Assembly (NCBI GenBank): GCA_941918925.1
Contig: OW799233.1
Location: forward strand, 57,131,841-57,195,840
From: Phyto melanocephala
Taxonomy: Eukaryota > Arthropoda > Insecta > Diptera > Rhinophoridae
DNA length: 64,000 nucleotides
Direction of reading: 5' to 3'
In this document: positions 10,356-21,765 of the stretch, one piece after another
Numbering within the stretch: the stretch's first letter is position 1
Layout of the letters: each line of letters starts with the position of its first letter
The notes under the pieces: model-generated
The model's database searches: none
Told to the model about the DNA's origin: nothing
The model's input: only the letters and a program-made list of their open reading frames with translations
Program-made: the position numbers and the translations under genes

Positions 10356-12967
10356 CAAGTATGAGCACTATATTCGTCTGTGCCGAATCTTTTATACCCA
10401 CCACCAATTTTGTGTACATTTAAAGCACAATATTTATTATTTTGTTAATCGCTATAGAATAATCTCTTTATAATAAAATATGTATCACTTTCTTTGTAGA
10501 GGGTGGTTAAATTTTAAGGGCCCATGTTAAAGGTAAACCACACCTAAACTTCAACTTTTTTCTTGCATTTCATTTGACATTTCTCAATCTCAGACTAACT
10601 CAATTTGAACCGTGGAAAGATACGCAATCGAGAGACGCTTTTAAATATTAAAGATTTTTATAAAAATGGGCGTTCAAATCAAAATGCATTTTGTGCACTT
10701 TGTGATTGTTTTGGTCAACATAATCGTTCGAATTCGTCCACAATCGTGAGAATTGTAAAAATATTTAAATGTCTGCAAAGCAGGTCTGTGAATGCCATCT
10801 TAGTTCGTTGAATGGGAAACATTGGTGTTTTTCACGATAACGTGGCAAAAGAGCAAGCAACCTCGACTCATCATCGTACCCAACAATTGAGCATCAACAG
10901 TGTCATTGAAAATATGGACTATCAGATCGAGGTGTGCCGCCTAGGTTGGGGGGCCATTTGGCCGATATTTTGTTCCATACATAATTGAAGCATACAAATA
11001 TTATCACTATAAAAATAAATGATAATAATTTCATAATAATTTTATTCAAAATCAACACAGTCCCTTAAAATAAAAACACCCATTATAACTTCGGTATGCT
11101 AGTAAAATGTTTTCATAAATTTTATCTTTCAATGAAAGTGGCCGTTAAAATACGCGTGTCAATAAAGTTTCTGCTAATAAACATAACTTAGATATTTCAA
11201 TATAGTCCTTTAGTATTCTTAAATCTTTATTCATAGAGAATTTACATGAATTTAAGAGGAAGAAAGTGAATTTAAGGTTAAATTTTAAGGGCCACAGGGT
11301 GATTTAAAATATACATTCTCTGCATTTTCCTAAAACGGGAAATTTATTAGTAAGATTTTGATTTTAAAAGATTTTCAAACGAAAAAAGTTTTGTATAATT
11401 TTAAAATTTGTTAGCCATTAGTACATGAAAATAAATTGTTTATAATGTTTAGAGATAATTTTTTTTTACTTAGGTCAAAATTTTCCTAAATTCCCATTTT
11501 TAATAGAGCATAACTTCAGGAGAACATAAGCATAAGTTGTTAGCATGTTATCAGTAGTTGCTAGTAGAGTCATCTATCTTATCATCTTTATCTTATATTT
11601 AGCTACAGTACAATAAATGGCGCAGTGTAAGATGAATAAATGCTAGTATATATGACTAATATATTTTTATAAAAATTTAAAGAAAAAAGTGTGCGTGGCA
11701 CACTTATATTATTATTATTATAATGAAGGCTTTGACCAAAAAACCATGTTTGCAAAATTTCAGAATCGTACATATAGTTTTGTCAGTTTTATTACGTTTT
11801 AAATTTGAAATATACACTGAGCGGTATAAATTTTCGTACATTTTTATCTATAACTCTTTTCCTTATTCATATGACTACGTTTATGCGTCTGGACACAATT
11901 CAAAAGTGAAAGTGGGCGTTATAGTAGGCGTGTCAAAGTTGTTTTTGCGAATGAGTACAACTTAGGTGTTTCAATATAGTCCTTTATTATTCCAAAATCT
12001 TTATTAATAGAGAAGTTATATGAATTTTAGGTAAAACGTTATATGGGAGGTGGGCGTAAAAGTGGGCGTGGCACCTTAATTTTTTGGCATAGTAATGAAA
12101 TTGCCTAGGGGGATAGACGTAGCAAAATTTATCATCACACCTATAATTTTAGCGGTTTTATGAGCTTTTAAATTTCATTAACGGTAGATAACGTGAAAAG
12201 TGGGCGTTATAGTAGGCGTGTCAAAGTTATTTTTCCGGATTAGTACAACTGAGGTGTTTCAATATAGGCCTTTATTATTGCAAAATCCTTATTAATAGAG
12301 AAATTATATGAATTTTAGTTAAAATGTTATATGGGAGGTGGGCGTAAAAGTGGGCGCGGCACATTGATTTTTCGTTACCAAAAAGCAAAGTGTGCAAAAT
12401 TTCAGAGTCGTACATCAATTTTTGTTGCTTTTATTTATGACGTTTTTGTTTTTAAATATACCGAAAAATACACTGTGCGGTATAAATTTTCGTACATTTT
12501 GATCGATAACTCCTCTCCTAATGCATAAATTTAAACAATTTTCGGGGGAAAATATTGTCTTTACCCAAAAAATATATATTCGAAGTTTCATGAGTCTGCG
12601 TTAAGGCGCTTGGACACAATTCCATTTTATTCGATGTTCGAAGGACACGGTTTTTTCGACCTACTCTTGCTTTTCGAGCTATAACTCTCTTCCTAATATT
12701 CCGATTTAGCCCATTACCAAATACCAAACAAACCTTGTCTATAAGAAAGATTCTGGGAAAATTTGAGCCCCCTAGCTTTTTCGGTGCGACCTCTATCGTG
12801 CTTTCAACAGACGGACAGACGGACGGACATAGCTAGATCGTCATAAAATCAAACCCCAATTCAGAATATATATACTTTATGGGGTCTTAAATGGATATTT
12901 CGATGTGTTACAAACGGAATGACAAAATGAATATACCCCCACCATATTTTTGGTGGCGGGTATAAAA
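10356..12967 (+). mobile_element. Family A repeat, full-length passenger
   Basis: Runs from CAAGTATGAGCACTATATTC to GGTGGCGGGTATAAAA. In order it holds the cap, TTTTATACCCACCACCA, the mariner-type helix-turn-helix fragment (10590-10950; the frame at 10605-10811 reads FGQHNRSNSSTIVRIVK), an interruption shared only with the 59.9-62.1 kb copy (11290-11690), then ~298-bp sub-repeats (AAGTGGGCGTTATAGTAGG at 11900 and 12198), and the 3' tract GACGGACAGACGGACG with TATACTTTATGGGGTC. The mariner-type part has stops and frameshifts and lacks any catalytic domain, so it is a captured or leftover fragment. Confidence 0.8.
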
Positions 12968-13021
12968 AATTAATTTGACAAAAATAACATTATATTCAAA
13001 ATCATTAAAACTTACAAATAA

Positions 13022-15911
13022 CACTGCTTTACAAAAAATTATTTTTTGTGTTCCCATTAATTAAAACTATGTGGACTATATGGATTTTGACGCGCTGAAC
13101 TCAAATCCGTTGTCGGCTTTTTTCCATCAGATCGGGATTCTTTTTTATGGGCGTGGCAAATTTTTCCCCCTAAATTAGTCAGGTACGGAAACTTATTTCA
13201 TCCTAACTCAAGAACCAGTCATCCGATTTTCAAAAATAAAACATTAAAAAAATTTGTAACAAAATTGTATTTATTTAATTCAAATAAAATTTTTATCTAT
13301 CTCTTATCGTTTTAGAATTATTCAAAAATTAATGGAGAAAAAAAATTTTTTTTTACAAAATTCGTAATATTTTTCAATTTAAAAATGGAATTAAAAAAAT
13401 ATTCAAACATTTTAAACTTTTTTCTGAGAGCTACTCATCTTAAAAATAAAAAAAGCCATAAACCATAAAAATCGGCTAAAGAAAATGTATATTTTATTGT
13501 CAACTTACCGCAGAAACCAAATATTGACCAAATATGTGTAATGCAGCAAACAGGGTCAGAGTGGGCGCACTAAAGCGCCTTGTAGCAACAATGAATGACA
13601 ACCATTTACTTCTATCTATTTTCGTACAGCAAAATCAAATACAAGCAAAAAAATTTTCCTGATTGTAATTTTGTAGCAACGCCTCGCTTAAAGCCACCCA
13701 CCCTGTCGCCACCCGTAAATAACTTCAAATTACAATAAAAAATCAAAATATTTACAGACTATTTTATTAAAAATACCGCAAAATGTTTGTTAATTATTAT
13801 TAATTTTTATTTAGGAAACATTTTTAAAATAAAAAAGTAGCTTAAGCTGTCCATGTTCTTTCTCCTACATCATTCAATTTCGTTCTAAAGACCTCGTCCT
13901 TCATAAGCTGTCGTATTTGTGGACGTACAAATATGCCTTCTTTTACCTTAGCATCTCTGATTCTAGAAAGAATAGTATAGAAAGCCTTCACCGTCCTTGT
14001 TCATTGCTTTGACAAAATTTTCATTAGGCCTAGCTTTATATGAAGGGAAGGCAGAAGAGTTTGTTCTTTTTGATTTAAACGCTCTTTTGCTGCATTTTTT
14101 TTCTCCTGGAATAAAATTTACTCTTTTCGGCCAAATTTAAACATTGTAGTGTTTTTCTTTCGCGCGGCTATCCCATTCACATAAGAAGCAATAAAACTTA
14201 GTATATCCACTTTGCAATCCATTTAACATTGCTAAGACTTTAAAATCTGCACATACGTTCCATGAGTAATGGGAATATAAACATTTTTTGCAGTATCATC
14301 TTCATGCTACAATAGTTCTCTTTCATATATCTTGCATACGCGAGTGAGACCGATGGAAATTTGTTGCCATTGTGAAGTAAAACGGCTTTCAAACTTATCT
14401 TGGATGAATCAATAACAAGCCGCCAATCCTGAGATTTATGACTGAAACACAGTTGTCGCAAAAGTCCATCAGCATTATCGCAAAATATCAAACCTTCCTC
14501 TTTGCTGAAATATTTAAAAAAAAGGTTGTTCTTTATTTCGAAAGTAAGAGACGTTAACGTCCTTTTGCACCAAATTCCATTCTTTTAGTTGGGATGCAAG
14601 AAGCTCAGACTTGTTTTTTTTAAAGCCTTGATTTACAAACTAAGTTATTCATATCAGTTTAATTCGGAAAATAAGGTTTACTCGTTGAACTTCCAAACGA
14701 ATGCGAAGAAACACCCATGATGGCGTAAGTGGATTCAGTTGCTGCAGAAAGCCCATCTTCTTCATCGTCTGTAGGAGGCAATGGAGGTAAAAATTTACTT
14801 GTGAACTGGAAAACTGGTCGTTTGACGCATGAAGTATTTGGATATGTAACTTTATTTTTTGTTTTTTTCGTAAACCCACGTGTTTTAGTATGGCAAAAGT
14901 AGCAATCATTTTGATGATTTTGTGGTTCACTCCAAATCGCTGGCTTCATAAACGGCAAAGACTAATGACTTCCTTTTACACAACCTCTTAAAGAACTTGC
15001 ACAGCTACTACAACACATTTATCATCGATAGGAAACCCAAAATAACGGCGATAAGCATCTTTAACCTTGGAAGATATTGTCTCCCGTTGAGAACTTAAAG
15101 TTAGATTGCCACAAACGTAACAAAATAAATTTGGAGATTTGTTACAAATCCTTGACATTTTGTAATATGAAAGCGTTTGTGGATTCTTTAATTGCTTTAT
15201 TTCTTTACAGAATACACTATAAGATCTATTTACTGTTGCCGATTTTAACCGCACGATATTCAATATAAAGTGGCTCACTTATTGTCCATCAGCTTCTATA
15301 CATACAATAAATACTAGAATCTAATGTTCTATATTTGAAATCACAGGTAATTGAAAAATACTGTTACAAATATTAATTCCAAAAACAATGCAAACTACCG
15401 TTGTACTTTAGTTACATTACCTGCTCACAATATCGAGTACCTGCGGTAAATTGACAATAAAATCTACATTTTTTAACCGATTTTTATAGTTTATGGCTTT
15501 TTTTATTTCTAAGATAATTAGCTATCAGTGTTGTGCTAAAGTGTTGAATATTTGCTTCATATTTTTTTTAATTCCATTTGGAAATTGAAAAATATTACGA
15601 ATTTTGCACGAAAAAAAATATTTTTCTTCATTAATTTTTGAATAATTTCAAAACGACTATTTGACTCAAATAAATACAATTTTGTTACACATCTTTTGGT
15701 GTTTTATTTTTGAAAATCAGATGACTGGCTCTCGAGTTAGGATGAAATATGTCTCCGTACCTGACTTATTTAGGGGAAACAATTTGCCACGCCCATAAAA
15801 CAAAATACTGATCTGATGGAAAAAAACCGACTACGGATTTGAGTTCAGCGCATCAAAATCCATATAGTCCACATAGTTTTAATTAATGGAGGTTTTTGCT
15901 GCTGAGCAGTG
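13022..15911 (-). mobile_element. CACTGCT transposon with long inverted repeats and TAA duplication
   Basis: Ends are CACTGCT and AGCAGTG. TAA lies on both sides (13019-13021, 15912-15914), and copy B of the host transposon has the empty site with a single TAA near 59800. Beyond the terminal 7 bp and ~30 divergent bases, the arms pair for roughly 470 bp (13050-13515 with 15438-15880), with shared blocks such as ACTATGTGGACTATATGG, GCGCTGAACTCAAATCCG and GTCAGGTACGGA versus its complement. The gene between them is on the minus strand. A 3-bp duplication with CACTG ends fits the CACTA-type group; TAA also fits Harbinger targets. The superfamily is not settled. Confidence 0.75.
13845..15175 (-). 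pseudogene. DWRLFIDSSK-family transposon protein, degenerate
   Basis: Read on the minus strand with frame changes, the pieces come in the order known for a large family of uncharacterised invertebrate proteins: MSRICNKSPNLFCYVCGNLT (near 15160), a second Cys pair in IWSEPQNHQNDCYFC (about 14930), an acidic linker PPLPPTDDEED, then SQDWRLVIDSSKISLKAVLL and HNGNKFPS (14240-14491). Next come FKVLAMLNGLQSGYTKFYCF-LCEWDSR (about 14200), LPSLHIKLGLMK (about 14050) and KVKEGIFVRPQIRQLMKDE (about 13900). The usual C-terminal third is absent. The zinc-binding CxxC pairs and repeated association with inverted repeats suggest a transposase or accessory protein; the reaction is unproven. The signature assignment comes from memory of the family. 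Confidence 0.65.
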
Positions 15912-16349
15912 TAATCATTAAATAATAAGTGATACTATAGTATGGTTATAAATCAATCAAGCTATGATTTTTAATAATATTTTGATTTCAACTTTCTTCT
16001 TCTTGCTGAATAAATTTTTATTATTTTAAAAGTTTGATATGTCAAAAAAATTAACAGAAATTTTGAAAAAATTGGATAACTTAAAAATCAACAAGAAAAT
16101 GTAAACAAATATTGATATAAAAATTGCAATTAAAAAGGTAAGTACAATCAATATATGCATGTATAGGTATGTAACTAACAGTCAATTTCAATTGTAGTCA
16201 TATATATATGATTATTGCTTCATACTTTAATTAAACATAATAATTATAACTGGTAATCATTATATGTTTTAACCACAATCATTCAATACAATCATAGTAT
16301 GTTGCTCTTCGATTATAATTACAACAACCATGTTTTTTCTTTGCGTGTA

Positions 16350-16860
16350 TAAAGTTGGCAAGTACGTTTCTATTTTTTTCACTATTATTTCATTATTGGT
16401 TAACTTTAAGCTTCGTGCTGCATTGGAAGTACTTTATGTGACATTTTTCACATGAGTATGGCTATTTCATCTGAAATGTCAAAGCGAATTTCTAACGCAA
16501 CGCGAAGCAACAGTTTTATCTGACATGACATTAACCGAAATATACTCTAACTATAAACAGTAGCACAGTATGATGTTAGGAATATTCGCATTGCGAAAGA
16601 TTTCATAATGAGATACATTAAAACTTAAATAACTAACAACAATTTTTTGTTACAAAAATAAAATAAAAGAACCAAAACTGGACTATTAATCTTAGATAAA
16701 AATGCTTTCTTGTAATAATTCCTCCCCAATGCTCGTACCTAATGGATTGACATGAACCTATTGCAAACGCTTTAGCTTAATAGCTGTTATTGTTAATAGA
16801 GATGAATCCTACTAACATTTATTTACAATTAATGTGAATATTTGGATGTTTAGATGTTTG
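16350..16860. other. Spacer, nothing recognised
   Basis: AT-rich DNA without open frames or repeats that I can place. Confidence 0.45.
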
Positions 16861-17304
16861 TTACTCACTCAATCACACAAAAACGGCTGAATGGAACTAA
16901 ATGAAATTTGGCATATAGATAGACAACAACCTAGATAAATACATAGGCTACCATTTAATTCGCTTGAATATTCGAAGAATATTTTCTTGTATTCAGTTAG
17001 TCGGTTGTTAAAAAGTTTCTAGTGTCCAAAATTTACATGTACTGGCGAACTTTAACCCTTCAACTTCTTCTATAGGATCATTTTTTCTTTAATATTTGTA
17101 TTAAATCCTATTCTACGAATATAATAAATATGAATGCTTGTATTTTTAAATGTTTTGATATTTTTTTTACTAAATCACGCGAAAAATGACTGAACGGACT
17201 TTAATTAAATTTGCCCCAAAGATATATAACAACCTAAATAACCACACGAAAAGGCTAGCTTTGGCGATGACAGCTACATAGACGAAGTCCGGGACACAGG
17301 CTAG
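16861..17304 (+). mobile_element. Helitron-type 3' end, two tandem fragments
   Basis: Two related stretches (16875-16965 and 17170-17260) carry AAACGGCTGAATGGAACT / AATGAAATTTGGCATATAG and AAATGACTGAACGGACTT / TAATTAAATTTGCCCCAAAG, phrases I know from invertebrate Helitron ends. The second finishes with a short hairpin (GAC-GAA-GTC at 17281-17289) 11 bases before CTAG at 17301-17304, followed by T. A hairpin just before CTAG with T next to it is the Helitron 3' terminus. The 5' end was not found. Confidence 0.55.
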
Positions 17305-17522
17305 TAATAAATATGATAAGACCAACTCGATGTTCTTTATTAAAAAAGCCATATGCTTTTTCAGTATTTTAGTATGAGCGAAAACTCTCAGCTAATGGAG
17401 TGTTTAATTGACCTTATAAACATATTGAAAAATATTTCAAAATAGGCGCAACAGTATATTTATTACAACTTTCTAAACATAATGTCATTTCATTAGATTA
17501 ACTGTAAGAACACTGTTAATAT

Positions 17523-18103
17523 TGTTACGTTTATACCTTTTAAAAACGTTGGCTTACTTCCTTTAAATAAACCTTTAGTTCTTTTCGTATTGCAAATAAA
17601 AATTCGTTATAAAATTAAGAGCACTTTATTTATTTAAACACACTCAGATATTGATTTTATGTCGCTTTACTTATTTCACTTATTGTTACACACTTTTATT
17701 ATAAAACTCACTTTGATACGCACTTTACAAGCTCATGATGTTAGCTGTGTTGTTCGGCTATTTATAGTAACACAGTGGTGTTCTGTAACATTCGACAAAG
17801 TTCTCGTATGTACGCACTAGATCATTCTGTAAATTACTCGAAAGCCCTTACATTTAAATTAAGACGTTATGTTAATGTTAAGTAATATGCAGAAATAATA
17901 AAAGTGCCTAAGAGTATGCTGCACATAATAACTCACCTTGGCTGCATACAACTTAACATCATGTTCGAACAACCAGCGAACCAAACGAAATGTTTAATGT
18001 ACATAAACTAATACAAACAAAACTACTGTAACGTAAACTACTGTAAATATAACTAAAATAAAATTATAATGTAAATTAAGCTATCTAAAATAAATCTGTA
18101 ACA
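17523..18103. mobile_element. Solo LTR of a retrotransposon with 4-bp target duplication
   Basis: The unit starts TGTTACGTTTATACC and ends AAATCTGTAACA, giving TG...CA ends within a 6-bp inverted repeat (TGTTAC/GTAACA). ATAT lies on both sides (17519-17522, 18104-18107) as a target duplication. The 581-bp length and 4-bp duplication fit Ty3/gypsy-type LTRs. There is no primer site or coding region beside it, so it looks like a recombined solo LTR. Strand could not be decided: candidate AATAAA signals occur both ways. Confidence 0.65.
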
Positions 18104-19185
18104 ATATATTTTTAAATAAGAATATTTTTTTTTATATGTTTTACAATAATTTGAAATAAACGCTCTTTTAATGAATTACAAAGTTAGTCTAATGATATTT
18201 CTTTTCAGCAGTCTTTAACGATGCGATGAAATGACTGCGTGTCCTCTAATTTTCTACTCCAGTCACGTTATCTCTGAGAAAAATTAAATGTATTGTGCAC
18301 ACCACCTATAACACTACCCTATTTGCTGTGATGTCAATGAAGACTTCACCTTTCTAACATCAAACATAATTATTGCCCTCCAGTTCTTCGAGGTTAAACT
18401 TTATCTCCTGAGTAAAACCACTTTTTCCTGTTCTTTATACTACGCCTTTTAGCAAATTGCAGTCTACATTGTTAACGTGTATCATTGAATGTTTTTTAAG
18501 TCTTTGCAACTCTAATAACTTTTTTTCCTGCAAAAAAAAATTGACGTTTTTCTGAACTTGCTTCTAAGTGATTATTATTTTTCGTAACCAAATTTAGTAG
18601 CAAATTACAAATATTTTGAAGACTTATTTTGATTTATTTTTACATTGTTATGCACTTAATAAAACATTTTCTACAATTCTAGGAGTGTTTCTCAGATAAT
18701 GATTGTCATAATAATATTTAGAAGTATTATGTGAATTTTGGAAATAGTCAATGATACTAAATTCATATCCAACAAGAATCCTATTTAGCAAAAAATAACA
18801 ATTTTACCAATATGAGGAGAAACCGTAAATTTTATTTTCGGAAAAGAAAAATAGATTAGAGTTCACAACTTACGACCGCTCTTCGTACTTCCTTGCAAGA
18901 ATGGTTAAATAAAAATTACGCCTTGCGCATGATTTACCGTTAGATGACGTAGTAATCCCCTCGCAAAGTTACCAAGTCTGTATCATAAGTGAAATTTATA
19001 ATTTCTTACAAAAAATGTATGTATTGTATTTTGTAATAGTTGGCAGCGCTGTAATTAATTTACTCAGAGAGTTCTAAAAAAAGTATTACATCGCTGCTTA
19101 ATAAACAACGAATTTCGTGTCATGTTTTATAATAAATATGTACATATACATAAATAATATGAAAATTATTAAAATTATATGAAAA
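18104..19185. other. Spacer with a coding-like relic on the minus strand
   Basis: Mostly AT-rich. About 18200-18520 is less biased and, on the minus strand, gives broken pieces such as SGFTQEIKFNLEELEG and RTRSHFIASLKTAEKKY, which read like an old transposon gene. I cannot name it. Confidence 0.3.
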
Positions 19186-19302
19186 GGGCCGTATTTAAAA
19201 AAATATTTTAGGTTTATTAAAGGCTTATTTGACAGATGTTGTAGAGAAATTTGTCAAATAAGCCTTCAATAAACCTCAAATATTTTTTTATGAATACGGC
19301 CC
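19186..19302. mobile_element. Complete palindromic MITE (GGGCCGTATT ends)
   Basis: 117 bp that fold back almost end to end: GGGCCGTATT at the left pairs with AATACGGCCC at the right, and TTAAAGGCTTATTTGACA pairs with TGTCAAATAAGCCTTCAA. The middle is a short AT loop. One arm alone occurs at 2632-2699. Confidence 0.8.
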
Positions 19303-19390
19303 AAAGTGTTTAAATTTGGTTATTTAAAAGCTGCAAAACTTATAAAAACAGCAAACAAACTAAAGTGAAAAGATAAGAAAGAGAGCAAAT

Positions 19391-19625
19391 ATGAAATGTG
19401 CAGTGGGCAAATGCTAACAAAAAAACGAGTGAGTAATTATATTAAAGCCTACTAATTTGCGTATTTTTAATAAAACGTTTGTGTTTTCAAAAAGCTGTAT
19501 CATTTTACAATTTTCCAAAAGATGAAGCTCGAAGGAAGTTATGGTAATATTTTGCAAACGAGTGAAACCTGTAGATGTGGAATTTGAAAGAAACTTGAAA
19601 TTTGAAATGGGTAAAGTCAAACAGA
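19391..19625 (+). pseudogene. THAP-domain zinc finger fragment
   Basis: ATG at 19391 gives MKCAVGKC, the usual start of a THAP domain with its first zinc-binding Cys pair. About 110 bases later, after what may be an intron, a second frame gives VSFYNFPKDEARRKLW, the central THAP block, and another frame continues FCKRVKPVDVEFE with the third Cys. Stops and frame changes break it up. THAP domains bind DNA in P-element transposases and in host regulators; nothing further downstream shows which this was. The minus-strand frame at 19414-19620 is its shadow. Confidence 0.5.
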
Positions 19626-20254
19626 ATTAATTCTTGTAGTACATTACTAAGGCATTATGAATAGAATTTAGCAAGTGGCGCACAGTGGCGCTTTTTGACT
19701 TTTTTCGTTGCATAAATCATAAATTTTGAAATATTTTAGAAATGTTAAAGATTTACAAAGATACTGACAGAGGACACCTTAGCCTTCAAAATAATGTTTA
19801 CAAAATACTGCTAGAGGTACAGGGTGCTCCAAAAATTGCAGTTAAAATAGGATAATTTTTCCAGTTAAATGTTAACATGTTTTTTTAAATATAAGTTTTT
19901 TATTTGTATTGCAAATACACATTTTTATATACTTTTAATATTTAAATTTTAGTAAATTTATATTAAGTAACTAGTTTAACCCGGTGCGATTTGCAATGTA
20001 CATTGTTCAAATCCGAAAGTTTAAAAAAAACACTCTAATATAACATGTTAAGCCAATGTTAAATTTTTGTATTTCTATTACAAAATCACATTTTTAAATT
20101 ATTTTTAATATTAATACATTTATGCTATAGATATTTATAATGTTATTTAGTATTTATTTTATTTAGCTAGAATAATTGATTTTTATTAGTTAATTTTTTA
20201 TTGAAATAGTCATTAACATTGGGAGCGTTATCTAATAAACTTAACATATCGGAC

Positions 20255-21765
20255 CTATAATTATGTTCTTCCAAAATCTATCGAGATCTTACATGTCTTC
20301 GTCATAAAATTAGTGGGTCTGAAGAGGCCGCCAAAATATTGAAAAGGTCCGCATTCTTCTAATCCGTGAAATTTTGCAAGTATTCGTGTATCTAAATTTT
20401 TTGTAGTCTTTGTTTTTGCATTCCTGGGCTTCTTCTGACAACTCTCCAATCGGTAAGCATTGATATTCAAATCTTATGAACAGTTGGAGTAAGTTTCTTC
20501 TCGGGGTACATTTGAGCTAAGAGTTGGGCAGTTTTTGATGCATAATTATCAATTTCGGGCCATTTACCATTTCTCTACAGTTTATAACATTTAGGATAAC
20601 TGCCAACCTTTTTATAATATTATTGTCGACCCCAGTAATTCGGGCTGTTACCTCGTCATTTTCAAAAAAAAGTTTTAAAAATATTACCATCGCTAGTATT
20701 TCCATACCTCTGCTTTGGGCAGTCTACTTTCAGCTCAAGCTTTTTATACCCGCCACCAAAAAAATGGTGGGGGTATACTCATTTTGTCATTCCGTTTGTA
20801 ACACATCGAAATATCCATTTTAGACCCCATAAAGTATATTATGAATCGGGGTTTGATTTTATGACGTCCGTCTGTTGAAAGCACGATAGAGGTCGCACCG
20901 AAAAAGCTAGGGGGCTCAAATTTTGCCAGAATCTTTCTTATAGACAAGGTATTGAAAATGGCCTAAATCGGAATACTAGGAAGTGAGTTATAGCTCGTAA
21001 TGCAAGAGTATTATTATTATTTAGGAAATTATTATTATTTATTTTTGTAATTATAATGTTTGTATGGTTCAATTATGTATTTAACAAAATATCGGCCAAA
21101 TGGCCCCCCCCCTACCCCCTCATCCTTGGCGCCACTCCTCTATCTGGTGGTCCAAATTTTCAATGACAATGTTGATGCTCAATTGTTGGGCATGATGATG
21201 AGTCAAGGTTGACTGCTCTTTTGCCACACTATCGCTAAAAACAGCAATAGTTCCCATTCAACGAACTAAGAAGGCATTCACAGATTTTCTAACATTTCAT
21301 ACAGACCTGTTTTGCAGAAATTTAAATATTTTTTACAATTCTCCCGATTGTGGACGAACTTGAACGATTATGTTGACAAAAAGAATTACGAAGTGCACAA
21401 AATAGTGCTCTTACTTGTTAAGATATTCACTTTGTATAATTTTTTTTTAGAGCAGATAGTTTTTCTTTTTGATCTGCGTTCATATCAAAAAAATCACCTT
21501 CACGCAAAATTGTATACGCTAGTTTTAAAATAAGCTCCATGCACCTAATTCTGGCATGTTATGGAGAAATTCAATATTCATAATCTTGCTCATCACTGGA
21601 GTCATAAAAATTTTGAAAGTCTTTCTGTGACATCTTGCATATTGCACACTTTAAAGTTGACGAGGTATCTGTTATTACATTTCAGATTTTACCATCAATC
21701 ATTGTAAGAAAAAATTCATAATTAATCGAAACACCTTTTCCATTCTTTATTCCAATAACAGAAGG
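20255..21765 (-). pseudogene. RAG1/Transib-like transposase, broken and split by a family A copy
   Basis: The upstream part (21765-21419) reads on the minus strand GKGVSINYEFFLTMIDGKI, a stop, then STLKCAICKMSQKDFQNFY (Cys pair) and HARIRCMELILKLAYTILRE. After a family A insertion (20743-21417) the protein resumes LELKVDCPKQRYGNTSDGN, then FFENDEVTARITGVDNNIIK, RLAVILNVI and, nearer the end, IGELSEEAQECKNKDYKKFR (about 20420). The last block has the Glu-rich context of the RAG1/Transib catalytic glutamate, and GNTSDGN plus the Cys pair fit that family. A T-run frameshift lies near 20660 and a frame change near 20500. The family call rests on remembered motifs. Confidence 0.6.
20743..21417 (-). 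mobile_element. Family A repeat, internally deleted (minus)
   Basis: Both ends are present: TTTATACCCGCCACCA at the left (3' end) and GTGCTCTTACTTG at the right (partial cap, hairpin lost). The middle is cut down to ~670 bp: the 3' tract runs to GCAAGAGTA, then jumps to the region beside the mariner-type fragment (TGGCCCCCC, about 21100). It interrupts the RAG1-like relic. Confidence 0.75.

Larger units (their letters stand above)
10137..16347 (+). mobile_element. TA-flanked inverted-repeat transposon carrying two passengers, copy A
   Basis: Left end CACACAAAGAAAAACCATGG and right end (complement) CACGCAAAGAAAAAACATGG are inverted, each bordered by TA (10135-10136 and 16348-16349). This is the signature of Tc1/mariner-type or similar TA-targeting elements. 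Its own sequence is only 10137-10355, 12968-13021 and 15912-16347 (~710 bp, non-coding). A family A repeat occupies 10356-12967 and a CACTGCT transposon 13022-15911. The second copy at 59338-62338, in the opposite direction, has family A at exactly the same place but lacks the CACTGCT element. Confidence 0.75.
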
